Below are positions 17,077 through 24,848 of a stretch of DNA of 41,765 bases, piece by piece. A program made the translations under genes and the position numbers. The notes beneath the pieces are model-generated. The model saw only the letters and a program-made list of their open reading frames with translations. It did no database searches and had not been told where the DNA came from. Positions within the stretch are counted from its first letter, which is position 1. The number at the start of each line of letters is the position of its first letter. Location: the NCBI GenBank assembly GCA_014379965.1, contig JACMKU010000006.1:1-41765 (forward strand), in the 5' to 3' direction. Source of the stretch: Chitinophagaceae bacterium. GTDB taxonomy: Bacteria; Bacteroidota; Bacteroidia; Chitinophagales; Chitinophagaceae.

Positions 17077-19938
17077 ATGATCGGTATACGAATCTTTTTC
17101 TCGGTAGTTCTTTTAGGAGTCATCACATCAGCCTTTTCGCAGCTGAAACAAGTGATGTACTTGTCAGGGACGGATTCGAAGCACACGGTTAAGTGGGACT
17201 TCTATTGTACGGCCGGGCGCAATAGCGGAGTTTGGTCGAAGATCGAGGTGCCGAGTTGCTGGGAGCAACAAGGGTTTGGCAATTATAACTATGGGCGGGA
17301 CTATAAGACCAATGGGAAGAATAGCCGCTTCTTCGATGAGAAGGGAATGTATAAACACCAATTCAAGGTCCCCGCTGGATGGAAAGGCAAAGTCATCAAC
17401 ATCGTATTCGATGGTAGCATGACAGATACAGAGGTGAAGATAAATGGCCAGGTCGCTGGAGCGATTCACCAGGGGGCATTCTACAGGTTTCGCTATGACA
17501 TCACAAAGCTTGTGAACTTCGATAAAGCTAACACCCTTGAAGTGACCGTTAGTAAGATGAGTGCGGACGCAAGTGTAAACAATGCGGAACGTCTTGCCGA
17601 CTATTGGGTGTTTGGCGGGATATTCAGACCTGTTTTTTTGGAGGCTACACCTCGCCAATCGATCGACTATGTAGGAATCGATGCTAAAGCAGACGGCAGT
17701 TTCGCGATGCAGGTTTGGCCAAAAGGCTTATCACAAAAGGCCACTATAGTTACTACCATCTACGACAACAATAAGAAGACGCTTGCCGTGGTAAAGACCG
17801 CTGTTACTGGAAGCGATACCGCTGTGATCGTAAATGCCAAACTAAACCAGGTAAAGACATGGACTTCCGAGACTCCAAATCTCTATCGCGTTACGGTGGC
17901 CTTGCAAGATGTCGGCGGGAAGATGCTATATGAGCTAAATGAGAAATTTGGATTTCGTACTATCGAGATTCGACGCGGCCAGGGCGTCTATATTAATGGT
18001 ACGCAGGTGAAGTTCAAAGGCACAAATCGCCATTGCTGGTGGCCGGAAACTGGTAGGACGTTAAGTGACGAGCAGCAAATGGCTGATGCGCTACTTTTGA
18101 AAGAGATGAACATGAATGCCGTCAGGTGTAGTCATTATCCCCCAGACAAATTATTTCTCGAGATCTGTGATTCACTAGGTATTTATGTAATGAATGAATT
18201 GGCTGGGTGGCAGAAATTCTATTCTGCCAAGGCGGGCGAACCGCTGGTGAAAGAATTAGTGTTGCGTGATCTCAACCATCCGTCGATAATCTTCTGGAAC
18301 AATGGAAATGAAGGTGGCACAAACAAGGCGCTTGATGATGATTTCGTAAGGTGGGACTTCCAGCGTCGACCTGTTTTACATCCCCACCATCAGCCGGGTA
18401 ATCATTTCAATGGGATCGACTGCAATCACTACGAAAATTATTATAGCACCGAAAAATTGTTGAACGATTCGCTGATCTACATGCCTACCGAATTTCTGCA
18501 TGCGCAGGACGACGGTGGTGCTGCGGCAGCGATGGATGACTTCTGGAATCTGCATTGGCGCTCACAACGATCTGCAGGTGGATTTATCTGGGCCATGGTA
18601 GACGAGGCCGTCGTTCGAACCGACCTCAATAACATGCTCGATGCAAATGGCCTCAATGCCAACGATGGCATACTCGGTCCTCACCGCGAGAAGGAGGCGA
18701 GCTTCTATGCACTTCGTGAAATCTTCTCTCCCGTTAAACTTCATCTGCCACTCCAGATGGAGTCGTCGTTCGATGGAACAGTTCGTATTGAGAACCGTTA
18801 CCATTTTCTCAATACCAATCAATGCAAGTTTTATTGGGCACTGGTTGATTTCAGTAAACCTTTCGACCGATTCGATGGATATGTTGTGAGGAGTAAAGGC
18901 GAGATAGCGGCCCCAGACATCGCTCCGGTTACGGGTGGTATTCTTCGTGTTGCCCTTCCGGCCGGGTTTAAGAATAGTGATGCACTCGTTATTGTGGCTA
19001 AGGACAATTTCGGCCGCGAGATCTATAAGTGGACTATGAAAATTAAAGACAATGCAACTATCATCCAGGATCTTGTTGCCGGTAAAGCTGATTCAACTAC
19101 TTCAAAGGAAACTGACTCTACCTATACGCTTACGGGTGGTGAGGTCAGCGTGGTATTGGATAGGAAGTCCGGACGATTGATCACTACGAAGAACACTTCT
19201 AACGATTATGTACTTTCCTTCAACAATGGACCCGTAGTGGTGATAGGCAACTCATCCGTGATAGGCTCGCGAAGTTTTTCCGATGGAAATGAAAGAGGGG
19301 TTGAGTTTACATACACTGGCAGTTTAAAATATACAAGATGGAAGATGAACTCGAGTGGTTGGGTATCGTTGGAGTATGAGTATAGCGCAGAGGGTGATCA
19401 TCCTTTTGCGGGTATTAGTTTTGACTATCCCGAGAATTATGTGCTGGCGAATCGTTGGCTCGGCAAAGGACCCTACCGACTGTGGAAGAATAGGATGCAG
19501 GGCACGCCCGTCAACGTGTGGCAGAACGTCTATAACAATACTCACACTGGGTATTCGCCAGTTGTGTATCCGGAGTTCAAAGGATACTTTGGAGAAATCG
19601 TATGGATGGAACTCAGTACCGTACAGGGAAAATTTTATATTGCCAGTCCTGACTCGGGATTATTCGTTAGACTTTTTGATTTCTATGGCTTGAGTAGCGG
19701 TACGAAACCACACCCGGAGTTACCGGTTGGAAATATTTCTTTCCTAGATGCCATTCCGCCGATCGGAACTAAACTCGCTGTTGGCCTCACGACCAATACT
19801 CGCGTGTACGGTCCGCAAAGCGAACTCAATCACCTTAAAGGCTCGAGTAAGCGAACATTGTATTTCTATTTTGGTTTACCGAAGACAACGTCGAGTAAAG
19901 AACAGTATAGTCGGCCGGCGGTGGATGAAGTGTTTTAA
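17077..19938 (+). CDS. GH2 beta-galactosidase-like glycosidase
   Basis: This 953-residue secreted enzyme (signal VVLLGVITSAFSQ) has the GH2 order. A jelly-roll sugar-binding domain comes first (EVPSCWEQQGFGNYNYGRDY, YKHQFKVPAGWKGKVINIVF). Next is an immunoglobulin-like domain, then a TIM barrel (VYINGTQVKFKGTNRHCWWP, NMNAVRCSHYPPDKLFLEIC) with acid/base Glu in FWNNGNEGG near residue 412 and a nucleophile candidate in MPTEFLHAQDDGG near 471, followed by C-terminal beta domains. The NNGNEGG and TEFLHAQ forms differ from LacZ and resemble the beta-galactosidase/beta-galacturonidase-like subgroups seen in pectin loci. It would remove galactose from galactan side chains or a terminal uronic acid from RG fragments. 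Confidence 0.88.
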   Translation: MIGIRIFFSVVLLGVITSAFSQLKQVMYLSGTDSKHTVKWDFYCTAGRNSGVWSKIEVPSCWEQQGFGNYNYGRDYKTNGKNSRFFDEKGMYKHQFKVPAGWKGKVINIVFDGSMTDTEVKINGQVAGAIHQGAFYRFRYDITKLVNFDKANTLEVTVSKMSADASVNNAERLADYWVFGGIFRPVFLEATPRQSIDYVGIDAKADGSFAMQVWPKGLSQKATIVTTIYDNNKKTLAVVKTAVTGSDTAVIVNAKLNQVKTWTSETPNLYRVTVALQDVGGKMLYELNEKFGFRTIEIRRGQGVYINGTQVKFKGTNRHCWWPETGRTLSDEQQMADALLLKEMNMNAVRCSHYPPDKLFLEICDSLGIYVMNELAGWQKFYSAKAGEPLVKELVLRDLNHPSIIFWNNGNEGGTNKALDDDFVRWDFQRRPVLHPHHQPGNHFNGIDCNHYENYYSTEKLLNDSLIYMPTEFLHAQDDGGAAAAMDDFWNLHWRSQRSAGGFIWAMVDEAVVRTDLNNMLDANGLNANDGILGPHREKEASFYALREIFSPVKLHLPLQMESSFDGTVRIENRYHFLNTNQCKFYWALVDFSKPFDRFDGYVVRSKGEIAAPDIAPVTGGILRVALPAGFKNSDALVIVAKDNFGREIYKWTMKIKDNATIIQDLVAGKADSTTSKETDSTYTLTGGEVSVVLDRKSGRLITTKNTSNDYVLSFNNGPVVVIGNSSVIGSRSFSDGNERGVEFTYTGSLKYTRWKMNSSGWVSLEYEYSAEGDHPFAGISFDYPENYVLANRWLGKGPYRLWKNRMQGTPVNVWQNVYNNTHTGYSPVVYPEFKGYFGEIVWMELSTVQGKFYIASPDSGLFVRLFDFYGLSSGTKPHPELPVGNISFLDAIPPIGTKLAVGLTTNTRVYGPQSELNHLKGSSKRTLYFYFGLPKTTSSKEQYSRPAVDEVF

Positions 19939-19940
19939 GA

Positions 19941-20030
19941 TTTGGTTTCTTGGTTGTTCGGTTGCCGCATTCCGAGCTATGGGTAATACCGGGAATCCGA
20001 GCACTAAGTAACCAAGCAATGGAGCAACCA
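19941..20030. repeat. AACCAAGC/TTGGTT octamer inverted array between convergent genes
   Basis: The gap between the GH2 stop (19938) and the convergent KTSC stop (20035) is filled by TTGGTT-type units (19942-19965), a unique core of about 45 bp, and AACCAAG-type units (20010-20029). TTGGTTGTTCGGTTGC and GCAATGGAGCAACCAA can pair at 13 of 16 positions. The same unit reappears at 20347-20378. Confidence 0.65.
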
Positions 20031-20034
20031 ATCA

Positions 20035-20274
20035 CTAAGTAGGCAACTTCACTTTCTCAAATGCATACTTGCCCTTAAAGTGTTGATTTAGGTAGATTCC
20101 TTTGGAGCCAGACGTCTTCATTGCCAGATACACTTCTTCAGGCACTTCTTTGTAATCATACACTAGTCCCGATACGAACAATACGCGCAGTGTTAGCGTC
20201 ACCGGATCGTAGTGCATTGGGGATATTACGGTAGAAGGCATTCGTTGTTTTAGGATTATCGTTGGGGGTTTCAT
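20035..20274 (-). CDS. KTSC domain protein
   Basis: This 79-residue protein, read from ATG 20274 (MKPPTIILKQRMPSTVI), matches the KTSC domain pattern: MPSTVISPMHYDPVTLTLRV, FVSGLVYDYKEVP, SGSKGIYLNQHFKGKY. The KTSC name comes from a Lys-Thr-Ser-Cys-containing version; the domain occurs alone in many bacteria and on lysyl-tRNA synthetase variants. Its function is not established. An in-frame ATG at 20298 would add 8 residues. It converges on the GH2 gene, and its stop codon sits at the edge of the AACCAAGC repeat. Confidence 0.8.
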   Translation of the reverse strand: MKPPTIILKQRMPSTVISPMHYDPVTLTLRVLFVSGLVYDYKEVPEEVYLAMKTSGSKGIYLNQHFKGKYAFEKVKLPT

Positions 20275-20346
20275 GATTTCACATAGTTTATTTTTCATAG
20301 TGCCTGATTACTGGCACCCCCCAGCATTACTCTTTCCAAATCATGG

Positions 20347-20378
20347 AACCAAGCAAGTAAGCAACCAAGCAACCCTGA
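20347..20378 (+). repeat. AACCAAGC octamer array (single arm)
   Basis: Four 8-bp units (AACCAAGC, AAGTAAGC, AACCAAGC, AACCCTGA) lie 54 bases upstream of the start of the next gene. It is the same unit as the array at 19941-20030. Confidence 0.65.
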
Positions 20379-20431
20379 AACAAAATACTTGCCATTCACT
20401 TCTTTGGCTTACTTTTCGCCAAAAAAGAGCC

Positions 20432-20821
20432 ATGTCTATTGGTATGCAAGTAGCTTATCTTTTTCTATTGGCAATTCCCATTGCATGCATCGCATGGACG
20501 GTGACACATGAAGAGGTGTTTAAGGAACCCCGCGAATATTGCTTGCGGCAAAGCAGGGATAGTAAGTCCCCGCTAAGTAGAAAATTCTTTTACCTTTTTA
20601 CGTGCGAGTATTGCTTCAGTCACTATGTTACAGTAGTGATGTTGTTCATCACACGTTATCACCTATTATATCCTGATTGGCGCGGGTACCTTATCGGTGG
20701 CTTCGCGTTGGTGTGGATAGCTAACATCTACATGAGTCTCTATTCCCGTATTCGGATCGACATCAAGAAAGAAAAAATAGTGATTGAAAAGGAAGAATTG
20801 GAGGTGGAGAAATTAAAGTAG
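20432..20821 (+). CDS. Small membrane protein with a Cys-x-x-Cys motif, function unknown
   Basis: This protein of 129 residues is read from ATG 20432. Residues 5-25 form a membrane segment (MQVAYLFLLAIPIACIAWTV). A soluble stretch EEVFKEPREYC follows, then SRKFFYLFTCEYCFSHYVTV with a CEYC pair at a membrane boundary. A hydrophobic segment (WRGYLIGGFALVWIANIYMS) and a charged tail (KKEKIVIEKEELEVEKLK) end it. The layout recalls the DUF1360 type of small membrane protein, but I cannot confirm this. The reading frame continues upstream through repeat DNA, which I exclude. Confidence 0.65.
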   Translation: MSIGMQVAYLFLLAIPIACIAWTVTHEEVFKEPREYCLRQSRDSKSPLSRKFFYLFTCEYCFSHYVTVVMLFITRYHLLYPDWRGYLIGGFALVWIANIYMSLYSRIRIDIKKEKIVIEKEELEVEKLK

Positions 20822-20854
20822 GTTAGGGAGTTTCATGCAAAGCCGCAGAATTTG

Positions 20855-20940
20855 TTTCACGCAAAGACGCCAAGTTTCGCAAAGACGCAAAGGGAGTTCT
20901 TTGATAGCCTCTTTGCGAAACTTGGCGTCTTTGCGTGAAA
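20855..20940. repeat. Perfect 31-bp inverted repeat of CGCAAAGA units
   Basis: The left arm (TTTCACGCAAAGACGCCAAG..., 20855-20885) is the exact reverse complement of the right arm at 20910-20940, with a 24-nt spacer (20886-20909). It sits between two converging genes, 33 bases after one stop (20821) and 29 bases from the other (20970), and could act as a bidirectional terminator, though neither arm is followed by a long T run. Confidence 0.9.
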
Positions 20941-20969
20941 CCCTGATCTTCTGTATTTGCGTGAAACCA

Positions 20970-21146
20970 TTATTTAGTACTATCAGGCACATGATCATTT
21001 ATCCGATCATAACCAGCCGTATCCCTATTTGTATTATCTCTCGTTGAGTTTGAAACCGAACTGTCAGACGCGGTAGAGCGAGTCTTGGATTCATTATTAC
21101 AGGCCAGCGCAAATACCAGGGCTATTAGAGAAAGCATCTTTTTCAT
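20970..21146 (-). CDS. Small lipoprotein, function unknown
   Basis: The product has 58 residues from ATG 21146. MKKMLSLIALVFALAC is a short lipoprotein signal with a lipobox-like ALAC, giving a lipidated Cys near residue 16. The mature part is a hydrophilic, Ser/Thr/Asn/Asp-rich tail (NNESKTRSTASDSSVSNSTR) with no recognisable fold. An in-frame ATG at 21170 would add 8 residues before the signal. Such short low-complexity lipoproteins are common in Bacteroidota. Confidence 0.6.
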   Translation of the reverse strand: MKKMLSLIALVFALACNNESKTRSTASDSSVSNSTRDNTNRDTAGYDRINDHVPDSTK

Positions 21147-21207
21147 ATGAAATTTTACTTTGTTTATCAATTATTCTGCCACACAAGTTAGCGCGGCTAA
21201 TCTGGGA

Positions 21208-21327
21208 GTTTAAAAGTTTAATGGTTTGAAAGTTCTTTCTAAGGACCCTCCATTACGGGTTTGAAAATTTTCTTGTTAGGGCTAAACCCTTAAACTCTTA
21301 AACCCTTAAACTCTTAAACTTTAAACC
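21208..21327. repeat. GTTTAANN octamer inverted array between divergent genes
   Basis: The left arm is GTTTAAAA, GTTTAATG, GTTTGAAA, GTTCTTTC (21208-21239). The core is about 40 bp, and the right arm runs CTAAACCC, TTAAACTC, TTAAACCC, TTAAACTC, TTAAACTT (about 21281-21327). Unlike most others here it lies between two gene starts (lipoprotein and PEBP), so it occupies promoter territory. From 21328 to 21407 I see no clear promoter. Confidence 0.85.
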
Positions 21328-21407
21328 GTTCAGCGACCGTTAGGGTTGGGTGGGAGAGGTTTGCCACTTCTGGCATATTATGTGAGGCTCTCTAGGGAAA
21401 GTTCAAC

Positions 21408-21890
21408 ATGGAAACGATAACCACTAAGTTAATCATTCACAGTCCGGTATTCGGACATAACGGTCACATCCCTTTTCAGTATACTTGCGAAGGCGAAAAC
21501 TACAATCCCCCGATCGAAGTTGAAGATATGCCACCGGGCACGAAGACATTGGCAGTCATCATGGAGGATCCGGACGCACCCAAAGGCACCTTTGATCATT
21601 GGATTGTGTGGAACCTCCCACCGAACGAGGCCATCTTCGAGAGATCTAACCAGGGAATGAATGGCACGAATAGTTTCGGGAATACTGGATACGGCGGTCC
21701 CTGTCCACCCTCCGGTACACATCGCTATTATTTCAGGATATTTGCATTGGATACGGAATTGACGTTGCCTGCAGGAGCGGGGAAACAGGATTTAAAGGAC
21801 GCAATGGACGGTCACATACTCGCCAAAGGCGAGATAATGGGTAGGTATAAGAAGAGAAACCTGGCGAAAAATTCTGGCGCAACGGGTTAA
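21408..21890 (+). CDS. YbhB/YbcL-type phosphatidylethanolamine-binding (PEBP/Raf kinase inhibitor-like) protein
   Basis: This is a 160-residue cytoplasmic protein with no signal peptide. Both PEBP signatures are present: VIMEDPDAPKGTFDHWIVWN (about residues 50-69) and GYGGPCPPSGTHRYYFRIFA (about 95-114), which build the anion-binding pocket. Bacterial members are of unknown physiological role and often appear among stress-related genes. Only 6 bases separate its stop from the MidA-type methyltransferase start, so the two are probably co-transcribed. The last residues KNSGATG look unstructured. Confidence 0.9.
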   Translation: METITTKLIIHSPVFGHNGHIPFQYTCEGENYNPPIEVEDMPPGTKTLAVIMEDPDAPKGTFDHWIVWNLPPNEAIFERSNQGMNGTNSFGNTGYGGPCPPSGTHRYYFRIFALDTELTLPAGAGKQDLKDAMDGHILAKGEIMGRYKKRNLAKNSGATG

Positions 21891-21896
21891 ACCTAA

Positions 21897-23021
21897 ATGC
21901 ATCTAGAGGAAATAATCATACAAAAGATCAAGGAAAGCGGCCCCATCTCATTCCACGACTATATGGAGATGTGTCTCTACTATCCATCAAAAGGATATTA
22001 CACTTCCCACACCGAACGTATCGGTCAACATGGTGACTTCTATACCAGTTCTAGTATCAGTTCAGTAGTTGGTGCAGTTATCGGTCGCCAACTCGAGGAG
22101 ATGTGGGAGAAGACGGGCAGGGAAGAGTTTTCAATCGTAGAGTATGGGGCAGGCACGGGCCGGCTTTGCCATGACATTCTAGATCATTTAAAAAACAGCG
22201 CAGCATTCTACGAACGGCTGACTTATTACATCATAGAGAAGAGTCCTTCGATGAGGTCGAGGCAATCCTCATTCAATCACGAGAAAGTAAAATGGATAGA
22301 TTCCATAGATAAGATGGCCGCATTCACGGGCTGTGTTCTCTCCAATGAGTTGCTGGATAATTTCGCCGTACACCGCGTGATTATGGAAGACCAACTCATG
22401 GAGGTGTACGTCGATCACAAAGATGGGAACTTTACCGAATCGCTGCAGCCGGCAGGATCCGAGCTGGTCGATTACTTCCAAAGGCAGCAGATAGTACTAC
22501 CAACAGGCCACCGTACCGAGGTAAATCTCGAAGCGATTCAGTGGCTGGGCGAAATCGCTACCAGCATGAAAAAGGGGTATGTGCTGACAATTGACTACGG
22601 TCACCAGGCTAGCGACCTCTACAATGAAAAGCGTAAGGAGGGCACTTTGTTATGTTTTCATAAACATCAGATCAATGACAAGCCTTTCACCAATATCGGC
22701 GACCAGGACATTACCAGTCATGTAAACTTCACCGCGTTGTCAACCTGGGGTGAGTCCCTGGGCTTACAGACTTGTGGCTTTGTTACCCAGGCCGACTTCT
22801 TACAGGCGCTGGGCTGGGAGAAATTGTTGATGGAATCTGTTATGGGTGGCGCGCCTGATTATACCAAATACAAACAATATGCTTTCTTAAAGTATACCAT
22901 GCTGATGGATATGGGTCAAAAATTTAAAGTGTTGTTGCAGAGTAAGAGAGCAGATCGCGAGCTACGGGGGTGTCAGTATGCTTTACGGCAAGAGGTTGAA
23001 GGGCGACCAGTTACGGGTTAA
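21897..23021 (+). CDS. MidA/NDUFAF7-type class I SAM-dependent methyltransferase
   Basis: The 374-residue protein has the family opening ISFHDYMEMCLYYPSKGYYT, then GQHGDFYTSSSISSVVGAVIGRQLEEMW, the SAM-binding stretch FSIVEYGAGTGRLCHDIL (about residues 80-97), a second block GCVLSNELLDNFAVHR and VLTIDYGHQ. In mitochondria the homologue methylates an Arg of a complex I subunit; bacterial members often go with respiratory or stress genes, and the substrate here is unknown. The last codons (about QEVEGRPVTG) run into the inverted repeat at 23009, so the natural C-terminus may have been altered by the repeat. Confidence 0.9.
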   Translation: MHLEEIIIQKIKESGPISFHDYMEMCLYYPSKGYYTSHTERIGQHGDFYTSSSISSVVGAVIGRQLEEMWEKTGREEFSIVEYGAGTGRLCHDILDHLKNSAAFYERLTYYIIEKSPSMRSRQSSFNHEKVKWIDSIDKMAAFTGCVLSNELLDNFAVHRVIMEDQLMEVYVDHKDGNFTESLQPAGSELVDYFQRQQIVLPTGHRTEVNLEAIQWLGEIATSMKKGYVLTIDYGHQASDLYNEKRKEGTLLCFHKHQINDKPFTNIGDQDITSHVNFTALSTWGESLGLQTCGFVTQADFLQALGWEKLLMESVMGGAPDYTKYKQYAFLKYTMLMDMGQKFKVLLQSKRADRELRGCQYALRQEVEGRPVTG

Positions 23022-23195
23022 GGGTCGTCATTGCGAGCGAAGCGAAGCAAATGAGTTATGGGTTACTGGTTTTCGCCGGTCGTTTACATCTTGCACAATT
23101 CAAGTTGCCTCTAGAGAATTGGGAATGGTTGAACTTAGTAACCCATAACTCATAACCCATTTGCTTCGCTTCGCTCGCAATGACGACTCGTAACC
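23009..23195. repeat. REP-like inverted element with unique 69-bp core
   Basis: Two arms of about 59 bp (23009-23067 and 23137-23195) are near-perfect inverted copies. Each combines ATGAGTTATGGGTTACT-like heptamer text with the 26-mer also found at 1979. The core at 23068-23136 is not repeated elsewhere in the window. The left arm overlaps the end of the methyltransferase gene. The remaining gap to 23357 shows no gene; it ends in an A/T-rich stretch upstream of the DUF892 gene. Confidence 0.85.
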
Positions 23196-23357
23196 GAACT
23201 TGTGTATAACCACAACCGGGCATCCCCTTCCAGCCCATTGGGAAATATGATCCACAATACCCCGCTATTGTTACTAATTGACCGTGATAATCCCCCATAC
23301 ACATTCAGGCATATCCTTTGAAGGATTATAGTGACATAAAATTTCTGAATTAAAATA

Positions 23358-23954
23358 ATGGTTATGCCAAACACAAGCACAAAATCAAAGAAGACGCCTG
23401 CGAAGGCGAAGAGCAGCAACGGAACACAAGGTGCCGGTGCGAAAAACAGCCAATTAGAAAAATTCTTTCACGATTCATTGAAGGATATTTACTGGGCTGA
23501 GAAGCATCTGACTAAGGCGCTTCCAAAAATGCAGAAGGCTGCTACCACTGAGCAACTCAAACAGGCAATCGAAGACCATCTAGCTCAGACTGAAGAGCAG
23601 GTTGCACGTCTGGAGCAGGTTTTCGAATTGATGGGCAAGAAGCCACAAGCGAAGAAATGTGACGCTATGGAAGGATTGATCAAGGAAGGAGAGTCAATTG
23701 TAGAGGAAACTGAAGATGGCAGCGCAACTCGCGACGTGGGTATCATCATGGCAGCGCAAAAAGTTGAGCACTATGAGATCGCTACCTATGGTGGATTGAA
23801 GCAATTGGCTATCACAATGGGTCTTGAAGATGTAGCTGAGTTGTTGAATCAAACACTCGAGGAAGAAAAACAAACGGACGATTTATTGACAGAGATCGCA
23901 GAGAATGATATCAATTGGCAAGCTGAGCAGGAAGAAGAAGGTGAAGAGGAATAA
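23358..23954 (+). CDS. DUF892 (YciF-like) ferritin-like protein
   Basis: The protein of 198 residues has a Lys/Ala/Ser-rich N-terminal tail (about residues 1-33: KSKKTPAKAKSS) and then a four-helix ferritin-like domain. Metal-binding Glu/His positions fall in FFHDSLKDIYWAEKHLTKAL, IEDHLAQTEEQVARLEQVF, AAQKVEHYEIATYGGLKQLA and LNQTLEEEKQTDDLLTEIA, the YciF/DUF892 pattern. The C-terminus is very acidic (EQEEEGEEE). Family members are induced by general, osmotic or desiccation stress; the reaction is not firmly established. The basic tail could bind nucleic acid (inference). A clear terminator follows at 23981. Confidence 0.92.
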   Translation: MVMPNTSTKSKKTPAKAKSSNGTQGAGAKNSQLEKFFHDSLKDIYWAEKHLTKALPKMQKAATTEQLKQAIEDHLAQTEEQVARLEQVFELMGKKPQAKKCDAMEGLIKEGESIVEETEDGSATRDVGIIMAAQKVEHYEIATYGGLKQLAITMGLEDVAELLNQTLEEEKQTDDLLTEIAENDINWQAEQEEEGEEE

Positions 23955-23980
23955 TGATTTTGCTTAGATAGCTTATTGAT

Positions 23981-24010
23981 AAGAGCCAGGCCAATAGGTC
24001 TGGCTCTTTT
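23981..24010 (+). terminator. Intrinsic terminator of the DUF892 gene
   Basis: AAGAGCCAG and CTGGCTCTT form a perfect 9-bp stem around a 10-nt loop and run straight into TTTT, 26 bases after the stop codon. Confidence 0.85.
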
Positions 24011-24011
24011 G

Positions 24012-24209
24012 TTCACGCAAAGCCGGTTTCACGCAAAGCCGGTTTCACGCAAAGCCGCCAAGTTCCGCAAAGACGCAAAGGGCTTTCCTAGTGTCGGAAT
24101 TTCTTTGCGCCTTTGCGACCCTTTGCGTCTTTGCGAGAAACGTTGCGTCTTTGCGTGAATCCCTTTGCGTCTTTGCGAACCTTTGCGACTTTGCGAGAAA
24201 CCCTTGCGT
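24012..24209. repeat. CGCAAAG octamer-type inverted array
   Basis: It starts with near-perfect tandem 16-mers (TTCACGCAAAGCCGGT at 24012-24027 and 24028-24043, and a third diverging copy). It continues as CGCAAAGA units, has a unique core of about 20 bp near 24080-24100, and then many inverted CTTTGCG units up to 24209. It fills the gap between the DUF892 terminator and the stop codon of the convergent receiver gene at 24214. Confidence 0.85.
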
Positions 24210-24213
24210 GAGC

Positions 24214-24609
24214 CTATTGAGCCCGCTCCTGCGACACCCTCATCTCCCCAATAGTACTCAGCACATCTTGCACCGCCCGTATAGAGAAGGGTTTACTTAG
24301 GAACCATGTATTCGATTCTCCAAGCACTTTCTGTCGCATCGCCCCTGTAGGATCGGCGGTGATGACGATGATGGTAGCTTGTTCATTCCTCTCCCTAATG
24401 GTGGGAATGAAATCAAATCCCAGCCCATCTGGCAGGTGATGGTCAAGGAAAATAAGTTGCGCGCAAAACTGATTTATCGCCTCAGAAGCTTCGCCGAGTG
24501 TATGGGCTATGGTAACAGAATACTGATCGATGATAATGGAACTTAGCAGTAGACAGAGATCTGCGTCGTCGTCTACGATCAAGGCGGAAGGTAAGTCGGA
24601 TTTAGTCAT
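24214..24609 (-). CDS. Single-domain response regulator (receiver only)
   Basis: This 131-residue stand-alone receiver has the acidic pocket in ALIVDDDADL, a phospho-acceptor Asp near residue 55 in IFLDHHLPDG, the Thr switch in IVITAD, and the Lys in FLSKPF. There is no output domain, so it must act through a partner, as CheY-type or Fap/phosphorelay receivers do. It closely resembles the receiver at 26833, sharing the xLDxHLPDGxGxDF motif, which suggests duplication. No adjacent kinase is on the same strand. Confidence 0.9.
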   Translation of the reverse strand: MTKSDLPSALIVDDDADLCLLLSSIIIDQYSVTIAHTLGEASEAINQFCAQLIFLDHHLPDGLGFDFIPTIRERNEQATIIVITADPTGAMRQKVLGESNTWFLSKPFSIRAVQDVLSTIGEMRVSQERAQ

Positions 24610-24712
24610 AACGCCACTCGCTTATAGTTTATAACATCTTTTCCGGAGTAATAAAAAGAATGAAAACTATGGGAACATGATTCTAATTCAAGTTAATGAA
24701 AAAAACAACACG

Positions 24713-24848
24713 AACCAATAGGCAATAGGCAATAACCAATAGTCAAGTTTTAATCGGGACATCTAAGATAATGCCTCTCTGTTTTGATTATTGCCAATTG
24801 CCAATTGCCCATTGCCTATTGCCTATTGGATATTGCCCATTGCCTATT
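24713..24848. repeat. NNCAATA heptamer inverted array
   Basis: Left arm: ACCAATA, GGCAATA, GGCAATA, ACCAATA, GTCAAGT (from 24714). Unique core at about 24746-24785. Right arm: nine heptamers of NNNATTG form (ATTATTG, CCAATTG, CCAATTG, CCCATTG, CCTATTG, CCTATTG, GATATTG, CCCATTG, CCTATTT). The right arm runs into the stop codon of the LLM oxidoreductase gene (24844). Confidence 0.88.

Noticed and set aside
20273..20431. Longer start for the small membrane protein
   Set aside because: The extra residues are encoded by the KTSC gene's upstream region and the AACCAAGC repeat, and lack any protein-like pattern.
23272..23320. Promoter for the DUF892 gene (TATCCTTTG)
   Set aside because: The -7-like site has one extra base and no -33 element at the right distance.
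24012..24209. Possible CRISPR array
   Set aside because: Units are 7-18 bp and contiguous, with no regular spacers of about 30 bp and no cas genes nearby; the same holds for the other arrays.
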